A stretch of DNA of 22,847 nucleotides from a virus: the IMG/VR virus record IMGVR_UViG_3300020401_000101, positions 1 to 22,847 of that record; one strand, written 5' to 3'. Made by a program: the position numbers and the translations under genes. The notes under the pieces were generated by a model that was not told the origin of the DNA, made no database searches, and saw only the letters and a program-made list of their open reading frames with translations. Below are positions 8,289 through 16,860 of this stretch, piece by piece. Position 1 is the stretch's first letter. Each line of letters begins with the position of its first letter.

Positions 8289-10685
8289 TTATCTTCTATT
8301 TCTTCTAGAAGGTTTATTTATCTTCCTTACTTCTTCTTTTCTTTCTTCAATTGCCCTTGAGAAATTGGAGAATAATTTTCTGGAAGCTTTAAATTGTATA
8401 GGTTCTGCTACTTGTAAAAAATCATTTATTAACTTTTTACCACCTGGTGTTTCAATCCAAGGCATTGCATTAGGATCTCTACGGCTTTTACTCTGTTTAA
8501 CTCTATTCGAAACTCTTTTTGGTCTATCTTTTTCTATAACAACTTCTTTACCTAGTGGAAAGTCTCTATCTAATATAGCTTTACCTTCTTCTGTTGCATA
8601 AAAAGCATCAACTTCATCAAGTAAATATTCAACATCGTTATATGAAATATCACCATCTTTTGCTAATAAATCAATCTTAGCTCTGTTTACACGTTCTTGA
8701 TCTGGATGTACTAAGAGTTTACTTCTTATGTAATCTGGTAATTCGTCTAATTCTTTTTCTATATCAGACTTAGGTATTTCTTTATCACCAATTAAAGCGG
8801 CCTGTGCTCTTGCAATATCAGTAGCTGATTTAGGAGGAAATTTTGTTCGATTATGTTGATCAGCTATAAGTTGATAAATTTCTGGCAAATCTTTACCATT
8901 AGATTCAATAAATCTTTGTAAGTAATCTTCTGTACCAGGTAGAACACTATCTGTGATAGCTTCTCCACCATTTATTTTTATTGCATATGTTGCTAATTCT
9001 AGATCTTTATTTAATGTCATCTCTGGATCAGGATCTATAGCCTGTTCATAGTAATCATATATAAGTCCATCTTCACCTTCTGTTTGCTTATTTATATTTC
9101 CTAATACTTCTTTTTTTGCTATGTCAAATGCTTTTTCTTTACCAAATTTAGAAACATTTTCTCTGTATATTCTATGAAAATCATTTAAAGCATTATCGTG
9201 ATAATCCCAATATCCATCTGGTTTAGTATCACCATCATTTTTAAGTTTAAATTTATTTTTTAGTCTTGTATTTAATCTATTAGTAAAACTAGTTACCTCT
9301 TCTTTATTTAAACTAGTTGTTTTACTTGTAGTTACTTTTTTTGAATAATCATTCCACTTTTGGTCATCTTTAATTTTATCAACATCATCTTGTGATATTG
9401 GTAAGTTTCTTCTTATTCTAAAGTCTAAATCTTCTATGACACCATCATCTTCTCTATCTTCTTCTGTCCTATCCAATATATCTTTTAATTTATTTGGCAC
9501 AGTTCCCCAAGCAGGGTCCCATTGATTAATTTTTTCTTTAATTTGTTCTTCTGTAAAACGCTTACCGTCTTTCTTTAATTTTGATTCTTCTTCTAAAACT
9601 TCTTGCGTAAATTGTTTACCTTTTAATTCTTGTGCCTCTATCTCATTTTTAATAACATCATTTTGATACTCTGTTACTTCATCACCTAATTTAAGCCATC
9701 TAGTCTTCCATCTACTTGCTTTATATGGTTTGCCATCGATCATGATTTCTTGATCTTGTATGTTTTTAAGATCATCTTCTGTTAACTGACCTGTTTTAGC
9801 CATATCAGTTAATATCTTGAATGTTTCGTCTAAAGCTTCTGCTCTGTTATGAAGAGATCCATCTTTTTTTATAGTTCTTTTTATTGTTCCTAATAAAGCT
9901 TCAAAATCTTTATTTACAGCAAAATCATTGACGGCATCTGTTCTTATTTGAAATCCTTTATCTATAGCATCATCTTTCTCATAACCCTTCATTATGGTGC
10001 TATGAGCACTTTGAACTTTATCGTAAAATCCAACCTCTTTATCATCTAATAATGCTCTGTTTACATCAGTAAGGTTTTGTTCAACAAGGTATTGTCTTCG
10101 TAATGCTTTTAATGCAACATTTCTTTGATCTAAAGTTTCAGCTGTTTTAGGCGTAAATCTAACTCCATTAACTTCTAGTTCAATAGTTTCATTATTTTGC
10201 ATCTCGCCTTTCAACCAGTCTTCGTAACCGTCAGCTGCAATCTTAGATTTCTGTTGTACAAAACTATATAATGCCCAACCAGATAAATTACTAATGTCAT
10301 TAGATTGTTGAAATGATCCACCTTCTTCTAAAACATTATTAGCTACAGTATTTAATTGTTTTTTACTATCTAGTAGTGTTTCTTTGTTTGCAAAGTAATC
10401 GTCAAAATCTTGTTGTGGTATTTGAGTTTGACCTGTTACTTCACGAGACTCCATGTCTTGTTCAATAGCTGCAAGCTTACCTTTTAATTTATCTTCTTCA
10501 ATTTGTTTATCTACTGTATTTTTTATAAAGCCATCAAGACTTGTAGAAAATTGAGAAATAGCTTTTAATCTTTCACGACCTCTTTCTCGGTCTTCAGCTA
10601 AACGTATAGATTCAAATTGTTGAAATCTATTAGCGTTATTCTGTTCACCAGCAGTCAGTCCTCTTAGTACTTCTTTGTATGACAT
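8289..10685 (-). CDS. Internal virion protein, gp15-like core/ejection protein
   Basis: This is a 798-residue, very charged protein rich in Lys, Asp and Glu, with long predicted helices and no signal peptide or membrane segment. Its length and place (after the gp14-like gene, before the gp16-like gene) match T7 gp15 (about 747 residues), a component of the internal core that is ejected and builds the periplasmic part of the DNA channel. The start MSYKEVLRGLTAGEQNNANRF lies 3 nt after the upstream stop. The C-terminus is basic (KINKPSRRNRR). Assignment is by synteny, length and composition; sequence identity to T7 gp15 is not obvious by eye. Confidence 0.82.
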   Translation of the reverse strand: MSYKEVLRGLTAGEQNNANRFQQFESIRLAEDRERGRERLKAISQFSTSLDGFIKNTVDKQIEEDKLKGKLAAIEQDMESREVTGQTQIPQQDFDDYFANKETLLDSKKQLNTVANNVLEEGGSFQQSNDISNLSGWALYSFVQQKSKIAADGYEDWLKGEMQNNETIELEVNGVRFTPKTAETLDQRNVALKALRRQYLVEQNLTDVNRALLDDKEVGFYDKVQSAHSTIMKGYEKDDAIDKGFQIRTDAVNDFAVNKDFEALLGTIKRTIKKDGSLHNRAEALDETFKILTDMAKTGQLTEDDLKNIQDQEIMIDGKPYKASRWKTRWLKLGDEVTEYQNDVIKNEIEAQELKGKQFTQEVLEEESKLKKDGKRFTEEQIKEKINQWDPAWGTVPNKLKDILDRTEEDREDDGVIEDLDFRIRRNLPISQDDVDKIKDDQKWNDYSKKVTTSKTTSLNKEEVTSFTNRLNTRLKNKFKLKNDGDTKPDGYWDYHDNALNDFHRIYRENVSKFGKEKAFDIAKKEVLGNINKQTEGEDGLIYDYYEQAIDPDPEMTLNKDLELATYAIKINGGEAITDSVLPGTEDYLQRFIESNGKDLPEIYQLIADQHNRTKFPPKSATDIARAQAALIGDKEIPKSDIEKELDELPDYIRSKLLVHPDQERVNRAKIDLLAKDGDISYNDVEYLLDEVDAFYATEEGKAILDRDFPLGKEVVIEKDRPKRVSNRVKQSKSRRDPNAMPWIETPGGKKLINDFLQVAEPIQFKASRKLFSNFSRAIEERKEEVRKINKPSRRNRR

Positions 10686-10688
10686 AAT

Positions 10689-11594
10689 TTATAAGAATGA
10701 TGATTGTATACTGAAATTCAAATCATTAGCACCAGTTTGTCTAGTCTCCTGGAAATAATCATCTAATTCATTTTGTAAACCTGAATCTCTAAATGAAATA
10801 GGGTTACTAAATTGAGGTACATCAAAGGTGTTCATAGCACCTCCCATAGACATCTGTTGTGCTGGTTGTTGTTGCTGTTGCTGTGGTGGTACGAACTGGT
10901 TGTAAGAGTCACCACTTTGAGTAACTTGTGGAGCTTTTTTATCCTGATATTGTTGATATCTATTTAAACCAGAACTTGCAATAGATAATGCTGTATTGAA
11001 AAAACTTGGACCTTTTTTATATTCTTGAAGTAAAGGTGGTGCTTCAGGACTAGGTCTACCAGTTATGTACTCTACATATTTACCTTGAGCAAATGCAGCC
11101 ATATTTCTTCCAGCTTTATCTCTAAATAATATTTCGCTTTCTTTAGCAAATGCAGCTTGTGCTCCAGCAGCAGCTAGTTGTGCTCCTAACTCTGCGATAC
11201 CTTTTCTGCCTGATCTTCTACCTGATTGTTCTCTACCGCCAGCGGTTAACATCTTGGCAAGAATACGTTGCTGTGAAATAGCAGCTTCACCAGCAGCTTG
11301 TCTAGCTTTGAATTGTGCTTCAGCTAATGCATCTTGTGTTTCACGCCACTTATTATCAACTTCAATGTCACTATCTATTTTGCTGTTTCGCCATATATTT
11401 TCCTCATTACGATTCTTTGTATTGTAAGCATTAATAGCTAATTGATTTTGTAGTGCTATTGATCTGTTTGCTTCTCTAGTTTGTCTTCGTTGCTCTCCGT
11501 ATTGTCCAAATGCTCCAAGAACATCTAAACCAAATCCGAGACCAGCACCCATTCCAGGAGACATTCCGCCTCCTCCTCCTATTCCTGAACACAT
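10689..11594 (-). CDS. Internal virion protein, gp14-like core/ejection protein
   Basis: This is a 301-residue protein beginning MCSGIGGGGGMSPGMG, a Cys-2, Gly-rich hydrophobic start of the type seen in T7 gp14, which spans the outer membrane after ejection. Residues 30-165 form a long Gln/Ala/Arg-rich helical region (EANRSIALQNQLAINAYN, AEAQFKARQAAGEAAISQQR, AELGAQLAAAGAQAAFA), again like gp14. A Pro/Gln-rich linker with a poly-Gln run follows near residue 240, then a short C-terminal segment. It is longer than T7 gp14 (about 196 residues), mainly because of this C-terminal extension. It overlaps the upstream gp13-like gene by 16 nt. Confidence 0.82.
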   Translation of the reverse strand: MCSGIGGGGGMSPGMGAGLGFGLDVLGAFGQYGEQRRQTREANRSIALQNQLAINAYNTKNRNEENIWRNSKIDSDIEVDNKWRETQDALAEAQFKARQAAGEAAISQQRILAKMLTAGGREQSGRRSGRKGIAELGAQLAAAGAQAAFAKESEILFRDKAGRNMAAFAQGKYVEYITGRPSPEAPPLLQEYKKGPSFFNTALSIASSGLNRYQQYQDKKAPQVTQSGDSYNQFVPPQQQQQQPAQQMSMGGAMNTFDVPQFSNPISFRDSGLQNELDDYFQETRQTGANDLNFSIQSSFL

Positions 11595-12055
11595 GGTATT
11601 TTACAAAATTCGATAAATGGTAATAAGTTTGGACCATGAAAAACTTCACGAAGAAATTTAAAGCCCAAAAACTTTAAAAGTTTTAGGTGTGTTGTGTTGC
11701 GTTTATCGCATATATTCCACAACAAAGGTTCAGTACGTTTATCTAACCATCGTTTAGCATTTCTAGAAAATGCATAAGGATAGTCATGAATAACATCTGT
11801 ACATATCATCCAGATACGTCCGTCTGGATATACGCCAGCCAATCCAGCAGTCTTGCCGTTTGGCATAGTGAAATAAATATTGTCGCCAGAATTTAAAAAA
11901 AGAGGAACATGGACAACAGGTGTTAATCCATGACCCTCTACTAATTCTCTATAATCGTCTGAACGTAAGTTTTGTGCAACATCTAAAGCTACTGCTTTTG
12001 TAGCTGGATGGATAGTTACTTTAGACACGTCTATAATATCGTGGGTTATAATCAC
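11579..12055 (-). CDS. Internal virion protein, gp13-like (GNAT-like fold)
   Basis: This protein has up to 158 residues. The C-terminal part, with LLWNICDKRNTTHLKLLKFL and GFKFLREVFHGPNLLPFIEF, follows the pattern of the T7 gp13 C-terminus (LWNYVWVGNTSHIRFLKTIG) and of acetyltransferase-like phage proteins. T7 gp13 affects virion morphogenesis and is associated with the internal proteins. The start is uncertain. The longest frame begins with GTG at 12055 and overlaps tail tube B by 35 nt. A second GTG at 12028..12026 (reading SKVTIHPATKAVALD) would overlap by 8 nt and better matches the T7 gp13 N-terminus. A GGGAAG sequence directly precedes the first GTG, too close for an ideal ribosome site. 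Confidence 0.75.
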   Translation of the reverse strand: MIITHDIIDVSKVTIHPATKAVALDVAQNLRSDDYRELVEGHGLTPVVHVPLFLNSGDNIYFTMPNGKTAGLAGVYPDGRIWMICTDVIHDYPYAFSRNAKRWLDKRTEPLLWNICDKRNTTHLKLLKFLGFKFLREVFHGPNLLPFIEFCKIPCVQE

Positions 12056-14834
12056 CTTCCCAGTTCATAGAAAACAATGTTGCTGGTGAAGGGTGTGTAG
12101 ATTTAATTTGTATATCTAAATTTGTATTTCTTTCGTATATCGGTATTGTTTGTATAAATTCTTCTACTACTGGTAATTCGTTTGCCTTAAGAGAATCTAT
12201 CTCAGCAGCATTAAAGTTAGTTGTATAATCAACTCTTCCTTTTCTTTTTATCACTGTATCAATATTCCCTATTTCTCCAAAAGCAAAATGTAGTCTATGG
12301 ATTACTAACGATGATCTTGTATCAGATCTAGTTTTTTCTCCAGCTGCTTTAGTTACAAAGATTGTAGGTAATTTTAATGACCAATCATATAAATAACCAA
12401 ACATTAAGGTTGATCCTGTCCAATCTCCATCTACTTCTAAATTCTGTGTACCGCTAACAGCATTTGCTTTTGCAAATCTACCTATATCATCTCCAGCATT
12501 GTTGTTATATACAGCTAGTTGTGAAGTACTTGCATAGCCTGTAGGTCTAGCAAATGTTGTTTTTTTTGTTGTTGCATTATAAGAACCAGAAGATAATGCT
12601 GATAATTGGCTATGTCTATCTAAATGAATAGGATAGTTCTCAACTCCTATTAATGTAGTATCGTCTTGTTTTTTAACATCAAAAGCTTCTATGACTACCT
12701 CATCTGCATCATCTTTCACAACCACATAATAAACATCATCTAAAATTACATGGTGCAATAAGTTTCCTGTTAACAACCATCTAAACCATGCAGATTGTAC
12801 TCTTTTTTCTCCATTGTTATAAAATCTAAACCCCCAAATTTCGTTATAACCAAGACTGCCTATTAGTAATAAACTATTCTCTTTAGATGTTGTAGGTTTT
12901 GTTAGATCTATTGGTAATCTTTTAGATACTAGTTTGCTTTGTTCTAATACTGTTGGCTCACCTTCACGTCTTATATCTGCCATCTCAAAAATTCTTGAGT
13001 TTTTACCTGTACTGTTTATAAAACCTGAAGTTGTTCCTAAAGAAAAAGGTACAGTTTTAGGATTGTAGTTATAAGAACAAAGGAAATTAATTTTAGCTGT
13101 AGAAGGTGTTAAAGCATCACTATCTGTAGTTAACATAAACTGTTGATTAGAACTAAATATTAATAATCCTGAGTTAACTTCTATTCCATCATGCAGAGTA
13201 GTTGGAAAAGTAGAACTAGCTTGTATATCTATAGGATCAGCAGTCGATTCTGACATAGCTGTCGTGCTAAAAAAATTGAAAAAATCATTAGTTTTAGAAA
13301 GAATTACATTGCCCTTGCTTAGTACAACTAATCTATTTCTAAAGAAAAGCATCTTTTCTAAAGTGCTGCCTATAAAGCTAGGTACTGGGTTTGTGTTGTC
13401 ATCTCCTACATCACGTTTTGTGTAATCTATTTCTTGTACTAAAAATCTTCCTTGTGGATATACATTACCTGGTAACTCTCTAACAATCTTAATAGGCATA
13501 GTAGTTTTATCTATTTCTATTTCGATACCAGGTGCTGGACATTCTTCCCATACACCTTCACCAAAAAAGTTACCGCTTGTACCAGCATTAGATTGTTTAA
13601 ATTTTAAAAAGAAATCATCATCGTCATCACCACTATTTACAATCTTTACTACATAATTATGTCTACAGTTAGAAGGTAATTCTGCGATTGAGTTTGCTTC
13701 ATTAGTAACAATATTCATCAACTGTGGTTCTGGAGTACTTACAGCAAAAGGTGTACTGCGTTGTAGATGTAAGCAGTTACCAGTAATAGTTGCAGTAATA
13801 CCAGTTCCAGAAATTGCATCTAATGACGTTTTCATTCCCCCAAGGATTCCAGCTGCGGTTACGGCTTCATCAGCACTTGAAGATGTGGCTGCTGGACGAA
13901 CTGCTGCAATATTTGCAGATGATTTTATAGTTACATGAGAAGTAATTTCTATCGAACCTGACCCACCTTTTTTAGTTGTATAACTATGAGTGTTTCCTGT
14001 AACCCAACCTTCACCACCAAATTGTAGTTTTGCAAAGGGTTGATAAGAATCATTATATTGTGGACCACTTGAGCTACCGCCAATATTTGCTGGATCAACT
14101 ACAGGTGCACATCTGACATCTATTTCATATCTTAAATTAGTTTTTCCAGAGGCAGTTGCATTAATAACCTCTCTACCCATCGCTTCGCATGAACCATCAT
14201 TAGCTCCTCCACTTTCAGAAAAGTCTGCTTTTGCAGCAATAGAAGTAGCTCTTGTTTCTGTTATGGGTGAACCAGGGTTAGTTGGATTATAAATATTTAA
14301 AGAATATTGCTTACCATAAGATATTGTCTTTAATTCAATAATTGCTTCATTTACTAATGCTGGGGATTTATCTGAAGCCCCTGATTTCATAGCAGTAGTT
14401 TTAGTTCTATTAGTAAAAAAAGTTTGTTCGTTTAATGTCAGTGCTTGTATTTCAGTTTCATCAGTCCAACCAGTCAGATATGTAGCTGCATTAGTTCCTG
14501 TTACGTTGGAATAATCAATTAGGTTTGTGCCCTGACCATTATTATCATGGTAAGAAAAACCATCTCTAGTTCTCCATATTTGAAATTGACCTGATGTGTT
14601 AACGCATCCAATATATTGATTATCTTCGTCAGTGTATATATGAAACCAACTTAAGGTTCCACTATTTGGAGTTATTTTTTTTATTAGTTTACTACCAGGT
14701 CTTTTAATACAGCCTAAAGTTACATCTGGTATGGCATTCACCAAGTCTTTAACTTGTCCAGGTAATTTTAATTCGTCTGGCTGTTCTGATATTCCTAATA
14801 CATAGTTTGGTACTTGTTGAGTTACTGTTGCCAT
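12021..14834 (-). CDS. Tail tubular protein B (T7 gp12-like nozzle)
   Basis: This is a 937-residue protein. The N-terminus (NYVLGISEQPDELKLPGQVKDLVNAIPD then CIKRPGSKL) matches the T7 gp12 opening (GGISQQPDILRYPDQ ... KRPP), a reliable family signature. The centre holds characteristic phrases (MLFFRNRLVVLSKGNVILSKTNDFFNFF, and LLIFSSNQQFMLTTDSDALTP), also typical of gp12 proteins. The protein forms the hexameric nozzle that closes the tail tube and carries the fibres. It is longer than T7 gp12 (794 residues), with Ser/Thr/Gly-rich insertions in the first half. The start codon overlaps the tail tube A stop (TAATG-type, shared base 14834). Confidence 0.93.
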   Translation of the reverse strand: MATVTQQVPNYVLGISEQPDELKLPGQVKDLVNAIPDVTLGCIKRPGSKLIKKITPNSGTLSWFHIYTDEDNQYIGCVNTSGQFQIWRTRDGFSYHDNNGQGTNLIDYSNVTGTNAATYLTGWTDETEIQALTLNEQTFFTNRTKTTAMKSGASDKSPALVNEAIIELKTISYGKQYSLNIYNPTNPGSPITETRATSIAAKADFSESGGANDGSCEAMGREVINATASGKTNLRYEIDVRCAPVVDPANIGGSSSGPQYNDSYQPFAKLQFGGEGWVTGNTHSYTTKKGGSGSIEITSHVTIKSSANIAAVRPAATSSSADEAVTAAGILGGMKTSLDAISGTGITATITGNCLHLQRSTPFAVSTPEPQLMNIVTNEANSIAELPSNCRHNYVVKIVNSGDDDDDFFLKFKQSNAGTSGNFFGEGVWEECPAPGIEIEIDKTTMPIKIVRELPGNVYPQGRFLVQEIDYTKRDVGDDNTNPVPSFIGSTLEKMLFFRNRLVVLSKGNVILSKTNDFFNFFSTTAMSESTADPIDIQASSTFPTTLHDGIEVNSGLLIFSSNQQFMLTTDSDALTPSTAKINFLCSYNYNPKTVPFSLGTTSGFINSTGKNSRIFEMADIRREGEPTVLEQSKLVSKRLPIDLTKPTTSKENSLLLIGSLGYNEIWGFRFYNNGEKRVQSAWFRWLLTGNLLHHVILDDVYYVVVKDDADEVVIEAFDVKKQDDTTLIGVENYPIHLDRHSQLSALSSGSYNATTKKTTFARPTGYASTSQLAVYNNNAGDDIGRFAKANAVSGTQNLEVDGDWTGSTLMFGYLYDWSLKLPTIFVTKAAGEKTRSDTRSSLVIHRLHFAFGEIGNIDTVIKRKGRVDYTTNFNAAEIDSLKANELPVVEEFIQTIPIYERNTNLDIQIKSTHPSPATLFSMNWEGDYNPRYYRRV

Positions 14835-15496
14835 TATCTTTGTAATCCTCTAAAAGGTTTATATGTTGAATAATTTGTGTTATGAGGAAAACCAAGCATG
14901 TTGTAATCACCTTGATTACATTCGTATTCCATACATGAAGCTCTAGCCATTTGTTCTTGAGCAGCTATAAGTTGAACTAATTGAGAGTTAGTAATCATTT
15001 GTGTTGCTGCTCTGCCAGCTGCTTTATAAGTTATGTATCTTTTGAAAATTGAAGGTAAATCTTCAAACTCAAAAAAATAAACAACATTCAATAAGATATC
15101 GTCATCAAATTCGAAAGTATGATTTACCTTGTCATATAGTTTTCCGTTACGTCTTATAGGATCTATAGTTTTATCTTCTGGATTTTCTGAATCTAAACGC
15201 AAAACATTAGTTGGTATTGTGATATGTTTTGTTGTTGCATCTGGGCTAAATTTAACGTGATCTTCTCTATTGAAAGACCAACCCTCGTTCTGTATATCAC
15301 TATTACACTCTTTTAATATTTGGTATATAAGTGCTATCTCTGGATTATCAAAAGTGTTTGCAACTTCTGATGCTGTATTAGTTACGTTTGTAGTTATTGT
15401 TCCTAGCGTTGTTACTGGAGATTGACCGATAGCTCCCAGTATTGTATTTACAGCGGAGAGTTCTGTCTCGGTATCTATTGTTGTGGGAGTTGTCAT
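14834..15496 (-). CDS. Tail tubular protein A (T7 gp11-like adaptor)
   Basis: This is a 220-residue protein. Near the N-terminus, ELSAVNTILGAIGQSPVTTL is the hallmark opening of the gp11 family (AVN..L..IG..PV). Further on, ILKECNSDIQNEGWSFNRE and the region FKRYITYKAAGRAATQM are also family-typical. The protein makes the dodecameric ring joining portal to nozzle. Its length is close to T7 gp11 (196 residues). It is the first gene after the terminator at 15507..15531, so it depends on read-through or its own promoter. No clear promoter is visible in the 48-nt gap. Confidence 0.93.
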   Translation of the reverse strand: MTTPTTIDTETELSAVNTILGAIGQSPVTTLGTITTNVTNTASEVANTFDNPEIALIYQILKECNSDIQNEGWSFNREDHVKFSPDATTKHITIPTNVLRLDSENPEDKTIDPIRRNGKLYDKVNHTFEFDDDILLNVVYFFEFEDLPSIFKRYITYKAAGRAATQMITNSQLVQLIAAQEQMARASCMEYECNQGDYNMLGFPHNTNYSTYKPFRGLQR

Positions 15497-15506
15497 ATTA
15501 ACAAAT

Positions 15507-15531
15507 AAAAAAAAGGGAGGCCGAAGCCTCC
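15507..15531 (-). terminator. Rho-independent terminator after the major capsid gene
   Basis: On the minus strand GGAGGC-TTCG-GCCTCC forms a perfect 6-bp stem capped by a UUCG tetraloop, followed by C and eight T residues (15514..15507). It begins 13 nt after the capsid stop codon. The position resembles T7, where the late terminator follows gene 10, and would raise capsid mRNA over the downstream tail genes. Confidence 0.93.
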
Positions 15532-15544
15532 ATGTATATAAAAA

Positions 15545-16033
15545 TTAGAATGCAGAAGGAGCTGTAGCACCTACGTACAATTCAACAGCAGCAGCTGGGT
15601 TTAGGTAATCTGCCCCCATAGCCATGCGTCCCAATATAACATCACCTTGGTATATAACCGAGACATCTCCATTGGTTACTTGGACTTGTGGTCCGATTGC
15701 CTCAACAACTCCAGCAGCTTCTTTTTGGAAAATTAAACCAGCAGACTTAGCCCCTAACTCAGCGTTAGTACCGTAGTCGTTGTTTACTCCGCCAGTAGCA
15801 TTAGCGTTTTCTGGTGTAGGTCCAATGAAATCACCAAGATTTCCAGGACTTGTTTCACCTGTTGTACCGCCGTACTTAACACCATACTTACCTAAGAATG
15901 GAATATTCATAGATTTGTAGATGTGTATTCCAGCAATTTCGATAACGCCACTACCACCTTGTAAAGCAGTACCCTGTACGTCTCTGTTTACTAATCCGTT
16001 AGAACCAATGTCCTGAATTAGTGCATAATATTG
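15545..16033 (-). CDS. Major capsid protein, exon 2 (C-terminal part)
   Basis: These 162 codons plus stop encode the C-terminal part of the T7 gp10-like capsid protein. The exon begins at CAA (QYYALIQDIGSNGLVNRDVQ), which lines up with the T7 capsid segment SPDQYSALL. Later parts (GIHIYKSMNIPFLGK; VGTVAAVE-like end LNPAAAVELYVGATAPSAF) fit the family, where the IP/P-domain region precedes a short C-terminus. The frame can be read back to a TTG at 16036, but those bases belong to the intron 3' end, so this is not a separate gene. Spliced to exon 1 (16231..16860) it gives about 372 residues, the normal size for this family. A strong terminator follows. Confidence 0.9.
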   Translation of the reverse strand, partial: QYYALIQDIGSNGLVNRDVQGTALQGGSGVIEIAGIHIYKSMNIPFLGKYGVKYGGTTGETSPGNLGDFIGPTPENANATGGVNNDYGTNAELGAKSAGLIFQKEAAGVVEAIGPQVQVTNGDVSVIYQGDVILGRMAMGADYLNPAAAVELYVGATAPSAF

Positions 16034-16230
16034 CAATTTGGACTATATCATCATCCTATAAGGATGTCGGACGCTATTCATGTATTACGCACTACGTTCT
16101 TAGTGCTCCATGTAGTCTCTGAACCTTCCCTTCAAGCGTGAAGGGCTTGGCTGCTGATTGGGTATAAACCGTTCCAGCAATTCATCCGATTATTCGATCA
16201 AGATTACTCTTGAAAGCCGCCAATATGTTA
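16034..16230 (-). ncRNA. Group I intron (group IA-like, no ORF) in the major capsid gene
   Basis: This 197-nt element splits an otherwise continuous capsid frame. P1: exon CCGU|UAA pairs with UUGGCGG (U·G at the splice site). P2: 16213..16198, UCAAGA-GUAA-UCUUGA with a GNRA loop. P3: 16189..16183 with 16073..16067. P4: UGCUG/CAGCA. P5: GGU/ACC. P6a: 16145..16128, seven pairs. P7: GACUA (16117..16113) with UAGUC (16045..16041) inside the classic UUCAGAGACUA and AUAUAGUCC elements. A GCACUA/UAGUGC hairpin sits between P7 5' and P3 3', the P7.1/P7.2 position typical of subgroup IA. P8: 16066..16052. P10: intron AUAUUG (16226..16221) pairs perfectly with the first six bases of exon 2. The intron ends in G at 16034, as required. 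No endonuclease gene lies inside. Confidence 0.93.
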
Positions 16231-16860
16231 ACGGGGGTTTAGTACAGCACATCTACCATCAGTGCTAACTCCTTTTTCATCTAAAGCAGCAGCAGCATCA
16301 TAGAATGCGTTTACTAGGTTTCCAGCGTTAAAAGCATCAGATTCGTTAGTTGTAGAACCAACTCTGATTTGTGTTCCACCAGGCTCTTCAAAGTTTGTTG
16401 CAGATACTGGAGATGCAGATCTAGCTCCTCGTGTAATAGAACGGAAGATTAGTCTGTCATATTTCTCAGCAAGAGCATATCCAATCTTCTTAGATATTTC
16501 TCCTCTCAATTCATAATGTGCAAGTGTCTCATCTAAGTCATAAACAAAAGCTGAACTGATTAATAGATCGTCCATTACGATTGTTTTTTCTGCGACTGGA
16601 GGAGCCTTGTCAGCATTTCCAAGTATGGGGGTTCCAGGTGTGTGGAACGAACTTGTCATGCGTCCAGTGTAGATAAACTGCAATGATTTGCCGTTCTTTA
16701 AGGTTCTCTTAGTAACGAGATCTCTAGCGATAGTCTCGTGTTGGAAGCCTTTGAACATTTCCCCACTGAACAATTTTAAGTACAAATTATACTTATCATT
16801 GTAGCCAGTACCAGTCGCTAAATTTGAGCGACCTAAACTGACCTGATTAGCATTAGCCAT
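16231..16860 (-). CDS. Major capsid protein, exon 1 (N-terminal part)
   Basis: These 210 codons start at ATG 16860 (MANANQVSLGRSNLATGTGY). The body has the T7 gp10-like HK97-fold N-terminus: KLFSGEMFKGFQHETIARDL, KNGKSLQFIYTGR, TPGTPILGN, and MDDLLISSAFVYDLDETLAHYELR, then KIGYALAEKYDRLIFRSI. It ends at CGT (Arg210); the following TAA is the first intron triplet, so the apparent stop at 16230..16228 is removed by splicing. The frame joins to Gln of exon 2 at 16033. The protein assembles the icosahedral shell around the scaffold. No good Shine-Dalgarno precedes the ATG (AACTGAAAAA). Confidence 0.92.
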
